Assembly (NCBI GenBank): GCA_013298075.1
Contig: JAAFJG010000004.1
Span: 1 to 64,000, forward strand
Direction of reading: 5' to 3'
From: Cytophagales bacterium
GTDB taxonomy: Bacteria; Bacteroidota; Bacteroidia; Cytophagales; Microscillaceae
DNA length: 64,000 nucleotides
Shown here: one piece after another, positions 8,232-16,766 of the stretch
Layout of the letters: every line of letters begins with the position of its first letter
Position numbering within the stretch: position 1 is the first letter of the stretch
Notes under the pieces: model-generated
What the model was told of the DNA's origin: nothing
Seen by the model: the letters and a program-made list of their open reading frames with translations, nothing else
Databases searched by the model: none
Made by a program: the position numbers and the translations under genes

Positions 8232-8726
8232 ATGAAAAACGTAGAATTTAGAAAAATCCTTTTTAAAGGTGCATTTTCTGTAATGGCATGTGATGGTGAA
8301 GTGGCAGAAAGTGAAGTGGCAGAAATGAAAGAAATGCTTATCAACTCTCCCTATTTTGACAGTTTAGACCATGAAACAGAGTTAAAATTAGCATTTGCAG
8401 ACTTAAAACTGAATGGAACAAAGTCTATTCAAATGTTTTTTCAGACTTTGGAAAATTCCGATTTGTCAGAACGTCAAGAGTTACAAATGGTGGAAGTACT
8501 TATAAGAATGGTACAAGCAGACAATAAAGTAGATGATAATGAACTTATTTTTATGCACAACATTAAAAGTAGGCTTAAAAAACTTTCAGACGAAAAATTG
8601 ATTGTACATTTCCCAAGACATATAGATATTTTGCTGGATTTGGGAAATTTTAGTAGTAAACCATTACAAAATAACTTGGAAACAATAAATTTGAACGCAT
8701 TCGGAAACTTAAATCTAACCGAGTAA
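8232..8726 (+). CDS. TerB-like protein, last gene of Hsp70 operon
   Basis: This 164-residue all-helical protein has the TerB (tellurite-resistance/DjlA N-domain) signature twice: 'ACDGEVAESEVAEMKEM' near the start and 'VQADNKVDDNELIFM' in the middle. TerB-type domains bind metal through such Asp/Glu residues and occur in stress and defence operons. The ATG at 8232 is one base after the Hsp70 stop. A TTG at 8220 would overlap that gene and is less likely. The tight coupling argues for joint function with the Hsp70. Notably, the same fold forms the N-terminal domain of DjlA, a membrane J protein. Confidence 0.7.
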   Translation: MKNVEFRKILFKGAFSVMACDGEVAESEVAEMKEMLINSPYFDSLDHETELKLAFADLKLNGTKSIQMFFQTLENSDLSERQELQMVEVLIRMVQADNKVDDNELIFMHNIKSRLKKLSDEKLIVHFPRHIDILLDLGNFSSKPLQNNLETINLNAFGNLNLTE

Positions 8727-9001
8727 AATAACAAAATAGTTAAATTTAACAACATAATTTATTTACATTTTAATGACTTCTTACAAAAGTCATTAAAATG
8801 CAAATACTTCCTTGTTTACGATAAAAAATAAGATACTTTATAATTTTACTTAAGTAAAATATTTAAAATTTTTGACTTGGTTTCGTAACCATTTATACTA
8901 AATTCGTAAAAATTTAAAAAAATCTTCCCCCTCAAAAAAAAACTAATTTTTGTAATTTTTAACCAAAAACAAATACAAATACATTAAAAAATAAAAATAA
9001 A

Positions 9002-9724
9002 ATGTCAAATCACGTCATTCAAACTACTGACATTTCCCGAACATACGTCATGGGTGATGAACAAGTAAACGCATTAAAATCAGTAAGTATCAATATAAAA
9101 AGAGGAGAATATGTGGCTTTTATGGGTCCTTCTGGCTCAGGAAAATCTACTTTGATGAATATTATTGGCTGTTTAGATACGCCTTCAGGAGGACAATATG
9201 TCCTGAATGGAAAAGATGTAAGCGATATGAGTGAAAATGAATTGGCAGAAGTACGCAATCAAGAAATAGGCTTTATTTTTCAAACTTTTAATTTATTGCC
9301 TCGCCAAAGTTCGTTAGAAAATGTGGCTTTGCCGCTTATTTATGCAGGTTATAACAAATCGCAACGAACCGAAATGGCAATGCAAGCACTCAAAAATGTA
9401 GGACTCGAAAACAGAGCAAAACACAAACCCAACGAACTTTCTGGTGGACAAAGACAAAGAGTTGCCATTGCACGTGCTTTGGTAAACTCGCCGAGTATTT
9501 TGTTGGCTGATGAACCTACAGGAAATTTAGATACCAAAACTTCTTACGAAATTATGGATTTATTTGAGGAATTATACCAAAAAGGAAACACAATTATTAT
9601 GGTAACTCACGAGGAAGATATTGCTCATTATGCTCATAGAATTGTACGTTTAAGAGATGGTTTGGTCGAAACAGATATCATCAATGAAAACGTAAAACAA
9701 ATTATCAAATTAGAAAAATCATAA
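9002..9724 (+). CDS. ABC transporter ATP-binding protein, LolD/MacB/FtsE type
   Basis: This 240-residue ATPase is complete. It has Walker A 'GPSGSGKST' (about residue 42), a Q-loop in '[12 protein letters not shown]', signature '[15 protein letters not shown]', Walker B '[12 protein letters not shown]' and the switch His in 'IIMVTHEED'. The phrase '[19 protein letters not shown]' is typical of the MacB/LolD group, which powers lipoprotein release or export of peptides or macrolides together with an FtsX-like permease. No permease gene is next to it, so the partner must be elsewhere. It is a single-gene unit ending in a terminator at 9735-9771. Confidence 0.85.
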   Translation: MSNHVIQTTDISRTYVMGDEQVNALKSVSINIKRGEYVAFMGPSGSGKSTLMNIIGCLDTPSGGQYVLNGKDVSDMSENELAEVRNQEIGFIFQTFNLLPRQSSLENVALPLIYAGYNKSQRTEMAMQALKNVGLENRAKHKPNELSGGQRQRVAIARALVNSPSILLADEPTGNLDTKTSYEIMDLFEELYQKGNTIIMVTHEEDIAHYAHRIVRLRDGLVETDIINENVKQIIKLEKS

Positions 9725-9734
9725 ATAAAAATAA

Positions 9735-9771
9735 AAAAAACCGCCAAATTTTAAAAATTTAGCGGTTTTTT
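9735..9771. terminator. Bidirectional intrinsic terminator
   Basis: The stem AAAAAACCGC/GCGGTTTTTT is extended by AAATTT/AAATTT around a 3-base loop, with A and T runs on the two sides. It lies between the convergent ABC ATPase and GH31 genes and can serve both. Confidence 0.85.
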
Positions 9772-9782
9772 TTGATTGAGAA

Positions 9783-12158
9783 CTAAAATTCTATCACCAT
9801 TTTTTCATTATTGAATGATACATCTTGATACGGAAGTTTTTTAATTGTTTTCGAAAAATCTTCAGGATATTCCCAAGGGTCAAAATTAGAAATAGGAATT
9901 ACAAAATTATAATCTAATTTTTTGAGTGATTTATTTGCAGGAAATCCGTGCCAAAAAATACGAATTGTTTCAAAATGTGTGCTATAATTCCCCTCTACTT
10001 TGCTTATTTCTAAGGTTTGTTTTGTATCATCATATTCAAAATAACGGCGATAAAAATCATTATTTTGATAATTTGTACTCAAACCATCGTCTTCATAATA
10101 CAAAAATTTTTCGTTATTTTTACCTTTATATACGTGAACTTCTAAGGTTTTTGAAGGTTTTTGTGAAGTATTTGAAACAGCATTTTGGGTCAAAACAATG
10201 CTGCCACCTCTGACAAAAATAGGCAATTTATCATTTTTCACTTCCATAAAAAATTCCTGTTCGCCCTCATAAAAACTATCATTAAACATATCAAACCAAG
10301 TTCCTTTGGGTAAATATAATTTATGAATTTCACGCTCAGAAGTAATCGCACAAACCATCAAAGATTGCCCAAAAAAGTATTGATTTTGATAATTTCCCTC
10401 ATAAATTTTATCATCAAAAGGATAATCAAACGCTAAACTTCTTTGAATAGGCATACCATTTTGCGTGGATTCATAAAAAGTACTATACAAATAAGGCAAT
10501 AATTTATACCTTAATTTGATATAATTTCGAGCAATTTCTTCTGTTTCTTCTCCAAAACTCCAAGGCTCTGCATCTCTCGAATTGATCATCGTATGACACC
10601 TAAAAAATGGCGAAAAAGCACCAATAGCAATCCATTTATTAAAAATTTCTTTCGTACATTCGCCCACAAAACCACCTACATCTGCTCCCGAAAAAGCCAA
10701 ACCTGACAAACCCATACTATTCAAAAGCCTCACATCACCCAACATATTTCGGTCTTCTGACACATTATCGCCTGTCCAAACGGCTGCATATCTTTGGATT
10801 CCTGAAAAACCTGCCCTTGTCAAAACAAATTGTCGAAGATTGGGGGCAAATTTTTTCGCACCCTCACGCGTAGCACGTGCCATTTGCATACCGTATATAT
10901 TGTGTGCTTTTCTGTGCGTAGTAGGATTTTCATCATAATTAAATTCGGTAATATCAGGAAAATCTTTGCCCCAAACCGCAGGTTCATTCATATCGTTCCA
11001 AAAACCTGTCAAGCCAATTTTTATCAATTCTTCAAAATATTTTCCCCACCATTCTCTTGCTTTTTTGTTCGTAAAATCAGGAAAATGACATATTCCAGGC
11101 CAAACTCCGCCTTCGTATAATTCGCCATCAGGATATTTCACAAAAATATCAGCGTTTTTTCCTTCTTGATAAGGAATATAATTTTCTTCTTTTTTAATAC
11201 CAGGGTCTAAAATTACTACACTTTGAAAACCTTTATTTTTGAGTGTTTTGAGCGTTTTTTCAGGATTTGGAAAGCGTTTTTTATCCCACGTAAACACTTT
11301 GTATTTTTCCATATAATGAATGTCAAAATACAAAACATCACAAGGAATGTCTTTTTTTCGAAACGTATCTGCCAACGTCAAAATTTCATTTTCAGGATAA
11401 TAACTATAACGACATTGCTGAAAACCTAAACTCCAAATTGGTGGTAATTCTATTCTTCCTGTCAAATGTGTATATTTTTCGAGAATTTCTTTGGGCGTTT
11501 TTCCGTAGATAAAATAATATTTCATTTCTCCACCTAACGCTTTAAAATAACTATGTCGATGCGAAGCCGCACCAAAATTAAAGACAGATTTATAGGTATT
11601 ATCAAAGAAAATTCCGTACATTTTATTGGGTCTTATGCCCATAAAAAATGGAATGGACGCATACAACGGGTCAGAATCAGGACTATATCCAAAAGCATCA
11701 CTATTCCAATTGACATAATAATTACCACGTCTATCTAAGTTGCCATTTTTTTCACCTAAGCCCAAAAATCTTTCATTTTTTTGCAATTTTTTATACGCAG
11801 TAACTTCTTTTCCATACCAAGAAATACCAAAATCATCTTCATTGATGACTTCATTTTCATTGTTTAAAAAAACGAATCGAAGCGGATTTTTTTCGATTTT
11901 TAAAGTTAATTGATTTGTTTTGATGAGATAATAATCTTTTTCTTCTGATGTTTTTGTCTCAATTTTACTTTTTGAATTGATGACGCTATAAGAAAAATTA
12001 TCCCAATTTTCATTGGTTTGTTTGGCAGTTATTTGAAAAATATTTTCCTCAAAAACAGTTATTTTTACTTCACCTTCTTTGGTTTTGCAAGTAAAAATTT
12101 GGTTATCTTCTTGAAATTCAATGATTTCAGATAAAAAAATTTGTTCTGTATTGTTCAT
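9783..12158 (-). CDS. Glycoside hydrolase family 31 alpha-glucosidase
   Basis: This 791-residue protein has the GH31 layout. It starts with a beta-sandwich N domain, including 'RFLGLGEKNGNLDRRG', a family hallmark. The (beta/alpha)8 barrel follows with 'PPIWSLGFQQCRYSY', the nucleophile Asp in 'GFWNDMNEPAVWG' (about residue 390), the acid/base Asp in 'VWTGDN' (about 463), and then 'GADVGGFVGECTKEIF' and 'FFRCHTMINSRDAEPW'. Beta domains with 'VFVRGGSIV'-like sequence end the protein. It has no signal peptide, so it is probably cytoplasmic and releases glucose from alpha-1,4/1,6 or nigerose-type oligosaccharides. It forms a single-gene unit with a promoter about 150 bp upstream. Confidence 0.92.
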   Translation of the reverse strand: MNNTEQIFLSEIIEFQEDNQIFTCKTKEGEVKITVFEENIFQITAKQTNENWDNFSYSVINSKSKIETKTSEEKDYYLIKTNQLTLKIEKNPLRFVFLNNENEVINEDDFGISWYGKEVTAYKKLQKNERFLGLGEKNGNLDRRGNYYVNWNSDAFGYSPDSDPLYASIPFFMGIRPNKMYGIFFDNTYKSVFNFGAASHRHSYFKALGGEMKYYFIYGKTPKEILEKYTHLTGRIELPPIWSLGFQQCRYSYYPENEILTLADTFRKKDIPCDVLYFDIHYMEKYKVFTWDKKRFPNPEKTLKTLKNKGFQSVVILDPGIKKEENYIPYQEGKNADIFVKYPDGELYEGGVWPGICHFPDFTNKKAREWWGKYFEELIKIGLTGFWNDMNEPAVWGKDFPDITEFNYDENPTTHRKAHNIYGMQMARATREGAKKFAPNLRQFVLTRAGFSGIQRYAAVWTGDNVSEDRNMLGDVRLLNSMGLSGLAFSGADVGGFVGECTKEIFNKWIAIGAFSPFFRCHTMINSRDAEPWSFGEETEEIARNYIKLRYKLLPYLYSTFYESTQNGMPIQRSLAFDYPFDDKIYEGNYQNQYFFGQSLMVCAITSEREIHKLYLPKGTWFDMFNDSFYEGEQEFFMEVKNDKLPIFVRGGSIVLTQNAVSNTSQKPSKTLEVHVYKGKNNEKFLYYEDDGLSTNYQNNDFYRRYFEYDDTKQTLEISKVEGNYSTHFETIRIFWHGFPANKSLKKLDYNFVIPISNFDPWEYPEDFSKTIKKLPYQDVSFNNEKMVIEF

Positions 12159-12567
12159 TTTTTATTTTTTTTATTTATTAAGGAACGTCTAAAAAATAAG
12201 CTACCCAACTACAAAAGTTGTTTTTAGTTTCCTGACCTTTGGCTAATTTTTGGGGTTATTTAGTAATTATACTTTCATTATTTTACTTGCTTTTGCTCCC
12301 AATTTCATAGCAAAAATACAAAAATATAATGCAAAAAACAAATATATTTCAAAAAAATACTCCCTAAAAGAAAATAAAAATATAAAATAGTTAAAATACT
12401 AAATAACTCCTATAATATTAGCCAAAGTATCTGCGTGCTAAAACAATATTAAAATTAGTAATTTTATTAAATTAGTAAAGAAACTCACTAAAATAGAAAA
12501 GTTTTTTTTTAGTTTTAGCAATAACTAAACCAATTAGTTTTCTTTTTTTGGAGTAATCGAAAAAATA
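12159..12567. other. Intergenic region without recognised gene
   Basis: This 409-bp AT-rich stretch lies between two minus-strand genes. It contains a likely promoter for the GH31 gene (12311-12342) and an inverted repeat around 'CAACTACAAAAGTTG' (12208-12222). I found no coding sequence. Confidence 0.6.
12311..12342 (-). promoter_or_regulatory. Promoter of GH31 gene
   Basis: Read on the minus strand: TTTG (12342-12339), a 20-bp spacer, and TATTTTTG (12318-12311). This fits the Bacteroidota consensus exactly and lies about 150 bp before the start codon. Confidence 0.6.
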
Positions 12568-13824
12568 TCATTCATATAAAATATATTTCTTTCTTATTTT
12601 TTTGTACTTATTTAAAGAATTTTGCCAGGTTTTACGAATTTGTTTTTCATTCCAACCTGCTTCTATTTGTTTTCTTAATATATCTGTTCCCGCCAAAGTA
12701 TTAAAAAAAGGATTAAAAAACTTAGTTTTATCGGTTGTTTTTTGGTAGGCTTTGAGTAAATAAACCAACGTAAATTCATTTTTTGGTTCGATATTCTGTA
12801 AATTTTCGCCATAGCAAATCTGATTTTCGTGTATTGGTTTTTTAGACATTCCCTCGATACTTTTGGGAATAAATGTAAAATTACCCAAATTTTTATCTAA
12901 TCCGCCCCACACTTGAAAAGGAAAGAAAGTGCCACGTCCCACGCTAATATTCGTTCCTTCGAATAAACATAAAGAAGCATACAAAGCAATAGAGGCATCA
13001 TTGGGCAAATTGGGCGATGGTTTGATAGGCAAAGCATATTTTTTTTGATGCATATAATTTTTTATTTTGATAATGGTTATATGCGCCTGCAAGTTGTTTT
13101 TCAACCATTTTTCGCCATTGATCATCTGTGCTAATTCGCCTATGGTTAAACCGTGAACGACAGGAATTGGGTGCATTGCTACAAAAGAACTTGTCTTTTC
13201 GTCTTTTATCCAACCATCAACATAACTTCCATTCGGATTAGGTCTATCTAAAATCACTAATTTTTTTTGATTTTCTGCACAACTTTCCATCAGATAATGC
13301 AAAGTACTGATATATGTATAAAATCTCACGCCCACATCTTGCATATCAAAAACAATCACATCAATATTTTCTAAATGCTCTTTAGAAGGTTTTTTATTTT
13401 TTCCGTACAAAGAAATAATCGGAATATTTGTTTTTTTATCTATGCTCGAATTGATATTTTCGCCTGCATCTGCTTTGCCACGCAAGCCATGTTCGGGTAC
13501 AAAAATGGCTTTTATATCTATTCCTATGCTTTTTAATGTATCAATCAAATGCGTATTATCGAGAGAAGAAGTATGATTGACAGCCAAACCTACCTTTTTA
13601 TTTTGTAATAAAGGTAAATATTGTTCGATTTGATAGATGGCAGGGAGAATTTTTTCTTGATTGAATATGTTTTTAGTGGCAAAAGAAGTTTTGTTCGTAT
13701 TTAGTTGTATTTTAAAATAATAAAAATGCGTAAAATATCCTATACACATCAACATAGCCAATGCAATTGGATATTTAATAGACATAAAAAAATATTTATT
13801 CATTTGTATTTTCATTATTATCAT
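12568..13824 (-). CDS. namZ: NamZ-type exo-beta-N-acetylmuramidase (DUF1343)
   Basis: This 418-residue protein is anchored by an N-terminal membrane segment (about residues 15-32). The DUF1343 hallmarks are clear: 'VGLAVNHTSSLDNTHLIDTL', 'VPEHGLRGKADAGE', 'IPIISLYGKNKKP', 'IDVIVFDMQDVGVRFYTYIS', 'LVILDRPNPNG', 'GLTIGELAQMINGE' and 'NISVGRGTFFPFQVWG'. NamZ cleaves terminal N-acetylmuramic acid from peptidoglycan fragments and acts in wall recycling in Bacteroidota such as Tannerella. The exported or anchored location fits. The true start may be the third Met codon (13815). It overlaps the end of a small remnant reading frame at 13796-13987. Confidence 0.88.
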   Translation of the reverse strand: MIIMKIQMNKYFFMSIKYPIALAMLMCIGYFTHFYYFKIQLNTNKTSFATKNIFNQEKILPAIYQIEQYLPLLQNKKVGLAVNHTSSLDNTHLIDTLKSIGIDIKAIFVPEHGLRGKADAGENINSSIDKKTNIPIISLYGKNKKPSKEHLENIDVIVFDMQDVGVRFYTYISTLHYLMESCAENQKKLVILDRPNPNGSYVDGWIKDEKTSSFVAMHPIPVVHGLTIGELAQMINGEKWLKNNLQAHITIIKIKNYMHQKKYALPIKPSPNLPNDASIALYASLCLFEGTNISVGRGTFFPFQVWGGLDKNLGNFTFIPKSIEGMSKKPIHENQICYGENLQNIEPKNEFTLVYLLKAYQKTTDKTKFFNPFFNTLAGTDILRKQIEAGWNEKQIRKTWQNSLNKYKKIRKKYILYE

Positions 13825-13987
13825 CTAACAAAATTCCTTTATATTCTAAAAAAGCACCAATAGCAATCACACTATCTTCATATCCAAAATGAGACAGAGT
13901 AATTCCTAATTCATATTTTTTATTGTCAAATTCTATTCCAAATCTAAAATATATTTCTGGTAATACTTTATTAGATTTTTTTAAATG
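13796..13987 (-). pseudogene. Remnant coding fragment cut off by a dispersed repeat
   Basis: A minus-strand frame of about 63 codons reads 'PEIYFRFGIEFDNKKYELGI', then 'SHFGYEDSVIAIGAFLEYKG', and ends in TAA at 13796-13798. It has no Met start, and a TAG (13988-13990) closes it exactly where the ~110-bp dispersed repeat begins. The sequence looks protein-like, but I cannot name the family. It overlaps the namZ start by some 28 bp, as translationally coupled genes do. The likely history is a gene upstream of namZ whose 5' part was lost. Confidence 0.5.
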
Positions 13988-14098
13988 CTAACCAAAAATT
14001 GACAAAAACACTAAAAATTCGAGAAAAAAAGAAAAAAAATCCGCTTTAATCCGCTAAATCCGTGTTATCTGTGTGCCAAAATATCTATCATTTAAAAA
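13981..14098. repeat. Dispersed ~110-bp repeat, copy 1 (inverted)
   Basis: It contains 'GACAAAAACACTAAAAATTC', a run of G/A, 'AATCCGCTAAATCCGTGTTA' and 'TCTGTGTGCC', then CATTTAAAAAA. The reverse complement matches the copies at 56512-56619 and 59949-60077 across nearly the whole length. Confidence 0.8.
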
Positions 14099-14250
14099 AA
14101 CTAATATAAGAAAATAAACAAAATTTCAAAATTTATCAATTACATTCTTTTTTCTATCAAAATTATCACTAAATTTGCACCTCAAAAAAGAAAAGTAGTA
14201 TTTTTTACCATTCCTACTTTTTACTTTATCCACTTAAAAAAGCAAAAAAG

Positions 14251-14679
14251 ATGGTTTACGTTTCAAGAAAAGAATATTTTAATGCAGCTCATAAACTTTA
14301 TAATGAACATTGGACAAAAGAACAAAATGAGGAAGTCTTTGGGCTTTGTGCCAACGAAAATTGGCACGGACATAATTTTGAACTCATTGTAACTATCAAA
14401 GGAACAACCATTCCAGAAGTAGGTTGGGTAATGGATATGAAAAAATTAGGAAAACTTATCAGAGAAAATATTACTGATAAATTAGACCATCGAAATCTAA
14501 ATCTTGATGTAGATTTTTTAAGAAATATTCAACCTACTTGCGAAAATATAGTCGTCAAATGTTGGGATATTTTGTTTCCTTTAATTCCAATTCATTCAGA
14601 AAATCGGGCTACTTTATATTCCATTCAATTACACGAAACGCATAAAAATTTTGTGGAATATAGAGGAGAAAATGGGTAA
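14251..14679 (+). CDS. queD: 6-pyruvoyl-tetrahydropterin synthase/QueD family protein
   Basis: This 142-residue protein carries the family's zinc ligands His14 ('FNAAHKLY'), His39 and His41 ('ENWHGHNFEL'), the catalytic Cys33 ('GLCANENWHGHN'), 'VMDMKKLGKLI', 'LDHRNLN' and a C-terminal 'HETHKNFVEY' with the pterin-binding Glu. In bacteria this enzyme usually makes 6-carboxy-tetrahydropterin for queuosine synthesis. The 'GLCANENWHGHN' form is shared with eukaryotic PTPS, so a tetrahydropterin role remains possible. tgt, another queuosine gene, is 8 kb away. A -7 box TAAATTTG lies at 14170-14177. Confidence 0.85.
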   Translation: MVYVSRKEYFNAAHKLYNEHWTKEQNEEVFGLCANENWHGHNFELIVTIKGTTIPEVGWVMDMKKLGKLIRENITDKLDHRNLNLDVDFLRNIQPTCENIVVKCWDILFPLIPIHSENRATLYSIQLHETHKNFVEYRGENG

Positions 14680-14743
14680 AAATTGTTATTTTTTGTGAAT
14701 AAGTGTTAATATTAGTTAAATAAGACTTAATTGCGTAATTTTT

Positions 14744-14774
14744 TTTGTTTTTTGTAACAAATTAGGTACTTTTG
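14744..14774 (+). promoter_or_regulatory. Promoter of small T9SS cargo gene
   Basis: TTTG (14744-14747), a 19-bp spacer and TACTTTTG (14767-14774) match the Bacteroidota consensus, 38 bp before the start codon. Confidence 0.65.
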
Positions 14775-14812
14775 CAGTTATATAATCAAAAGCCACTAAA
14801 TTTTTTTAATCT

Positions 14813-15241
14813 ATGAAAAATATAATTACATTCGTGTTGTTAATTTGGATATTGGTACAAACCACTTACTCTTACGCATATACGATATATCCGCCTATAA
14901 AAAAAAATAATTTATCAAATATTTTGTTGAATGAAGATAAATATGATTTGTTATGGCAAGAAGAAATTTTACACGAAGAATCAGGAATTAAAGTAAACAA
15001 AATTTATCCAAATCCCGCCAGCGATTATGCGTATATTGATTATCAAATAAGCGAATCTATCAAAGCAAAAATTACAGTGCGTAATTTATTGGGTCGTATA
15101 GTAGGTGAATATGATTTATCAAAACAAGAAAATCAAATCAAAATGAATGTAAGTGATTTAGAATCAGGCGTTTATTTTTATACTTTGTCTATCAATGGTA
15201 AATCAATCAAAGCAAAAAAATTGATAGTTGAACATAAATAG
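14813..15241 (+). CDS. Minimal secreted protein with T9SS type A sorting domain
   Basis: This 142-residue protein has a signal peptide (residues 1-22, 'FVLLIWILVQTTYSYA'), a 35-residue linker, and then a complete T9SS C-terminal domain: 'VNKIYPNPASDYAYIDYQI', 'ITVRNLLGRIVGEYDL', 'MNVSDLESGVYFYTL' and 'KAKKLIVEHK'. T9SS cargo normally carries a large enzyme or adhesin before this domain; here almost nothing lies between signal and sorting domain. It may be a stand-alone sorting peptide, a remnant of a larger cargo, or a surface protein in which the CTD itself is the functional part. It has its own promoter and terminator, which argues against a decayed end. Confidence 0.85.
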   Translation: MKNIITFVLLIWILVQTTYSYAYTIYPPIKKNNLSNILLNEDKYDLLWQEEILHEESGIKVNKIYPNPASDYAYIDYQISESIKAKITVRNLLGRIVGEYDLSKQENQIKMNVSDLESGVYFYTLSINGKSIKAKKLIVEHK

Positions 15242-15270
15242 AAGTTTCTATTCAAAGATTTTTTAGTATC

Positions 15271-15299
15271 AATGCGTAATTTCTTTACGCATTTTTTTT
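15271..15299 (+). terminator. Intrinsic terminator after T9SS cargo gene
   Basis: The stem AATGCGTAA/TTACGCATT has a 5-base loop and is followed by a T-run. Confidence 0.85.
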
Positions 15300-15348
15300 A
15301 TACTTTTAAACCTTTTTATATTTTTTTTGTTTTAATTAGAAAAACGTA

Positions 15349-15750
15349 ATGATGGAAAATAATATTATTTTGTTTGATGGAGTTTGTAATCTTTGCAGTG
15401 GCGTAGTGAAATTTATCATTCAAAGAGATAAGAAAAAAATATTTCAATTTGCGTCTTTGCAATCAGAAATTGGACAACATTTTTTGAAGAAATTTAATTT
15501 ATCAACTAATGATTTTAATTCATTTATATTTATAGATAATGAAAAACATTACATTAAATCTACGGCGGCTCTCAAAGTCTGTCAAAAATTAGGTAGATTT
15601 TGGTATATTTTGTATTTATTTATCATCGTTCCGCCTTTTATTCGTCATTTTTTTTATGATATAATTGCTCAAAATCGTTATCGATTATTTGGAAAAACTG
15701 ATTCTTGTTTAATGCCAAGCCAAGAATTGAAAGAACGTTTTTTGAAGTGA
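15349..15750 (+). CDS. DCC-family thiol-disulfide oxidoreductase (DUF393)
   Basis: This 133-residue protein begins with the DCC signature: 'ILFDGVCNLCSGVVKFIIQR', in which the Asp and a CxxC pair give the family its name. 'FQFASLQSEIGQHFL', 'STAALKVCQKLGRFW' and 'YDIIAQNRYRLFG' follow, all usual for the family. A hydrophobic stretch around residues 83-100 may sit at the membrane. The family is thought to do redox chemistry, but no substrate is known. Two Met codons (15349, 15352) are possible starts. The next gene is convergent. Confidence 0.85.
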   Translation: MMENNIILFDGVCNLCSGVVKFIIQRDKKKIFQFASLQSEIGQHFLKKFNLSTNDFNSFIFIDNEKHYIKSTAALKVCQKLGRFWYILYLFIIVPPFIRHFFYDIIAQNRYRLFGKTDSCLMPSQELKERFLK

Positions 15751-15769
15751 TTTTTTGGGTTGTATGTAT

Positions 15770-16432
15770 TTATTTCGTCCCAATCTCTATCGTATCACCA
15801 AAAAATTTTGGTTGGCTATTCCATATAAAAATATCTAAAATAGTTTGCACACGTGCCAATCTTTCTCGCAAATAAGTTTTAGAACCATAATACCAACTCA
15901 CACCTCTCGCATTGAAACCAATCGCATTTATTCCTCTTTGTTGGGCAATAAAAACGGCTCTTTCATTATGAAATTGTTGAGAAATAATCACAAAAGTATC
16001 TTGCCCAAAAACCTTGGAAGCACGAATAACAGAATCCAATGTTCTAAAACCTGCATAATCTAAATAAATTACTTCTTCGGGAATATTATATTTTAGCAAT
16101 GCTTTTTTCATATCCATCGGTTCGTTATAATCTACCATTCGATTATCACCACTGACAATAATATATTCTATTTTTTTGGCTTTATATAACGCAACTGCGG
16201 CTTCTATTCTATATTTAAAAAATAAATTTTCGTATCCATTTTTTACTTTTTTGCTTGTGCCTAAAATTACGCCTACTTTTTTGAAAGGTATTTTTTCTAC
16301 GTCTGAAAAAAGCATAGTATTTGTACTATTGATAATGTATAATTCAATTATCAATAAAAATAATAAAAAAGATAAAAAGGTAATTCCTATCCATTTTAAC
16401 CAAAAAAATATTTTTTTGGAATTTTTAAACAT
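15770..16432 (-). CDS. SanA/YdcF-like DUF218 membrane protein
   Basis: This 220-residue protein has one N-terminal membrane helix (about residues 10-32) and then a DUF218 domain: 'VGVILGTSKKV', 'YRIEAAVALYKAKKIEYIIV', 'SGDNRM', 'EVIYLDYAGFRTLDSVIRAS' and 'VIISQQFHNERAVFIAQQRG'. This is the pattern of SanA, a protein linked to envelope barrier function (vancomycin exclusion at high temperature) in enterics. The active side should face the periplasm. A 14-bp tandem repeat lies immediately before the start codon. Confidence 0.8.
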   Translation of the reverse strand: MFKNSKKIFFWLKWIGITFLSFLLFLLIIELYIINSTNTMLFSDVEKIPFKKVGVILGTSKKVKNGYENLFFKYRIEAAVALYKAKKIEYIIVSGDNRMVDYNEPMDMKKALLKYNIPEEVIYLDYAGFRTLDSVIRASKVFGQDTFVIISQQFHNERAVFIAQQRGINAIGFNARGVSWYYGSKTYLRERLARVQTILDIFIWNSQPKFFGDTIEIGTK

Positions 16433-16486
16433 ACTTTTTATAGAATATTTTTTATAGAATACTTTTTATAGAATACTTTTTAGAGA
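16433..16486. repeat. Short tandem repeat before the SanA-like gene
   Basis: A unit like ACTTTTTATAGAAT (14 bp) occurs three to four times with small changes, directly against the ATG of the minus-strand gene. It occupies the 5' untranslated region, where copy number could alter expression. Confidence 0.7.
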
Positions 16487-16563
16487 GTAGTTTTTTAGCA
16501 TTTTTTTAACATTCAAAATTACGATTTTTTTTATAAATAAACAACAAAATCATAAAAAAAAAC

Positions 16564-16602
16564 AAAAAACTGACACTTATTGATAAAGTTGTCAGTTTTT
16601 TG
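16564..16602 (-). terminator. Intrinsic terminator downstream of tsf
   Basis: The stem AAAAACTGACA/TGTCAGTTTTT has a 14-base loop and A/T runs on both sides. It lies about 165 bp beyond the tsf stop and before the SanA-like gene. Confidence 0.7.
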
Positions 16603-16663
16603 AGGTAAAAGTTTTTACACTTTGATAAGGACATTTCTTTTATGTTTAGAATAGTGTTATAAA

Positions 16664-16696
16664 ATTCCTTCAAGGTTTTTAAAACCTTGAAGGAAT
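16664..16696. repeat. Palindromic element ATTCCTTCAAGG/CCTTGAAGGAAT
   Basis: This is a near-perfect 33-bp palindrome (arms ATTCCTTCAAGGTTTT and AAAACCTTGAAGGAAT) between tsf and its terminator. It is not followed by a T-run, so I read it as a dispersed palindrome rather than a second terminator. Confidence 0.7.
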
Positions 16697-16766
16697 AATA
16701 AAATAAATATTTATTTACAAAATTAAAAAGTCGTTATCAAACTAATAACATTTTATAAAAAAAATA

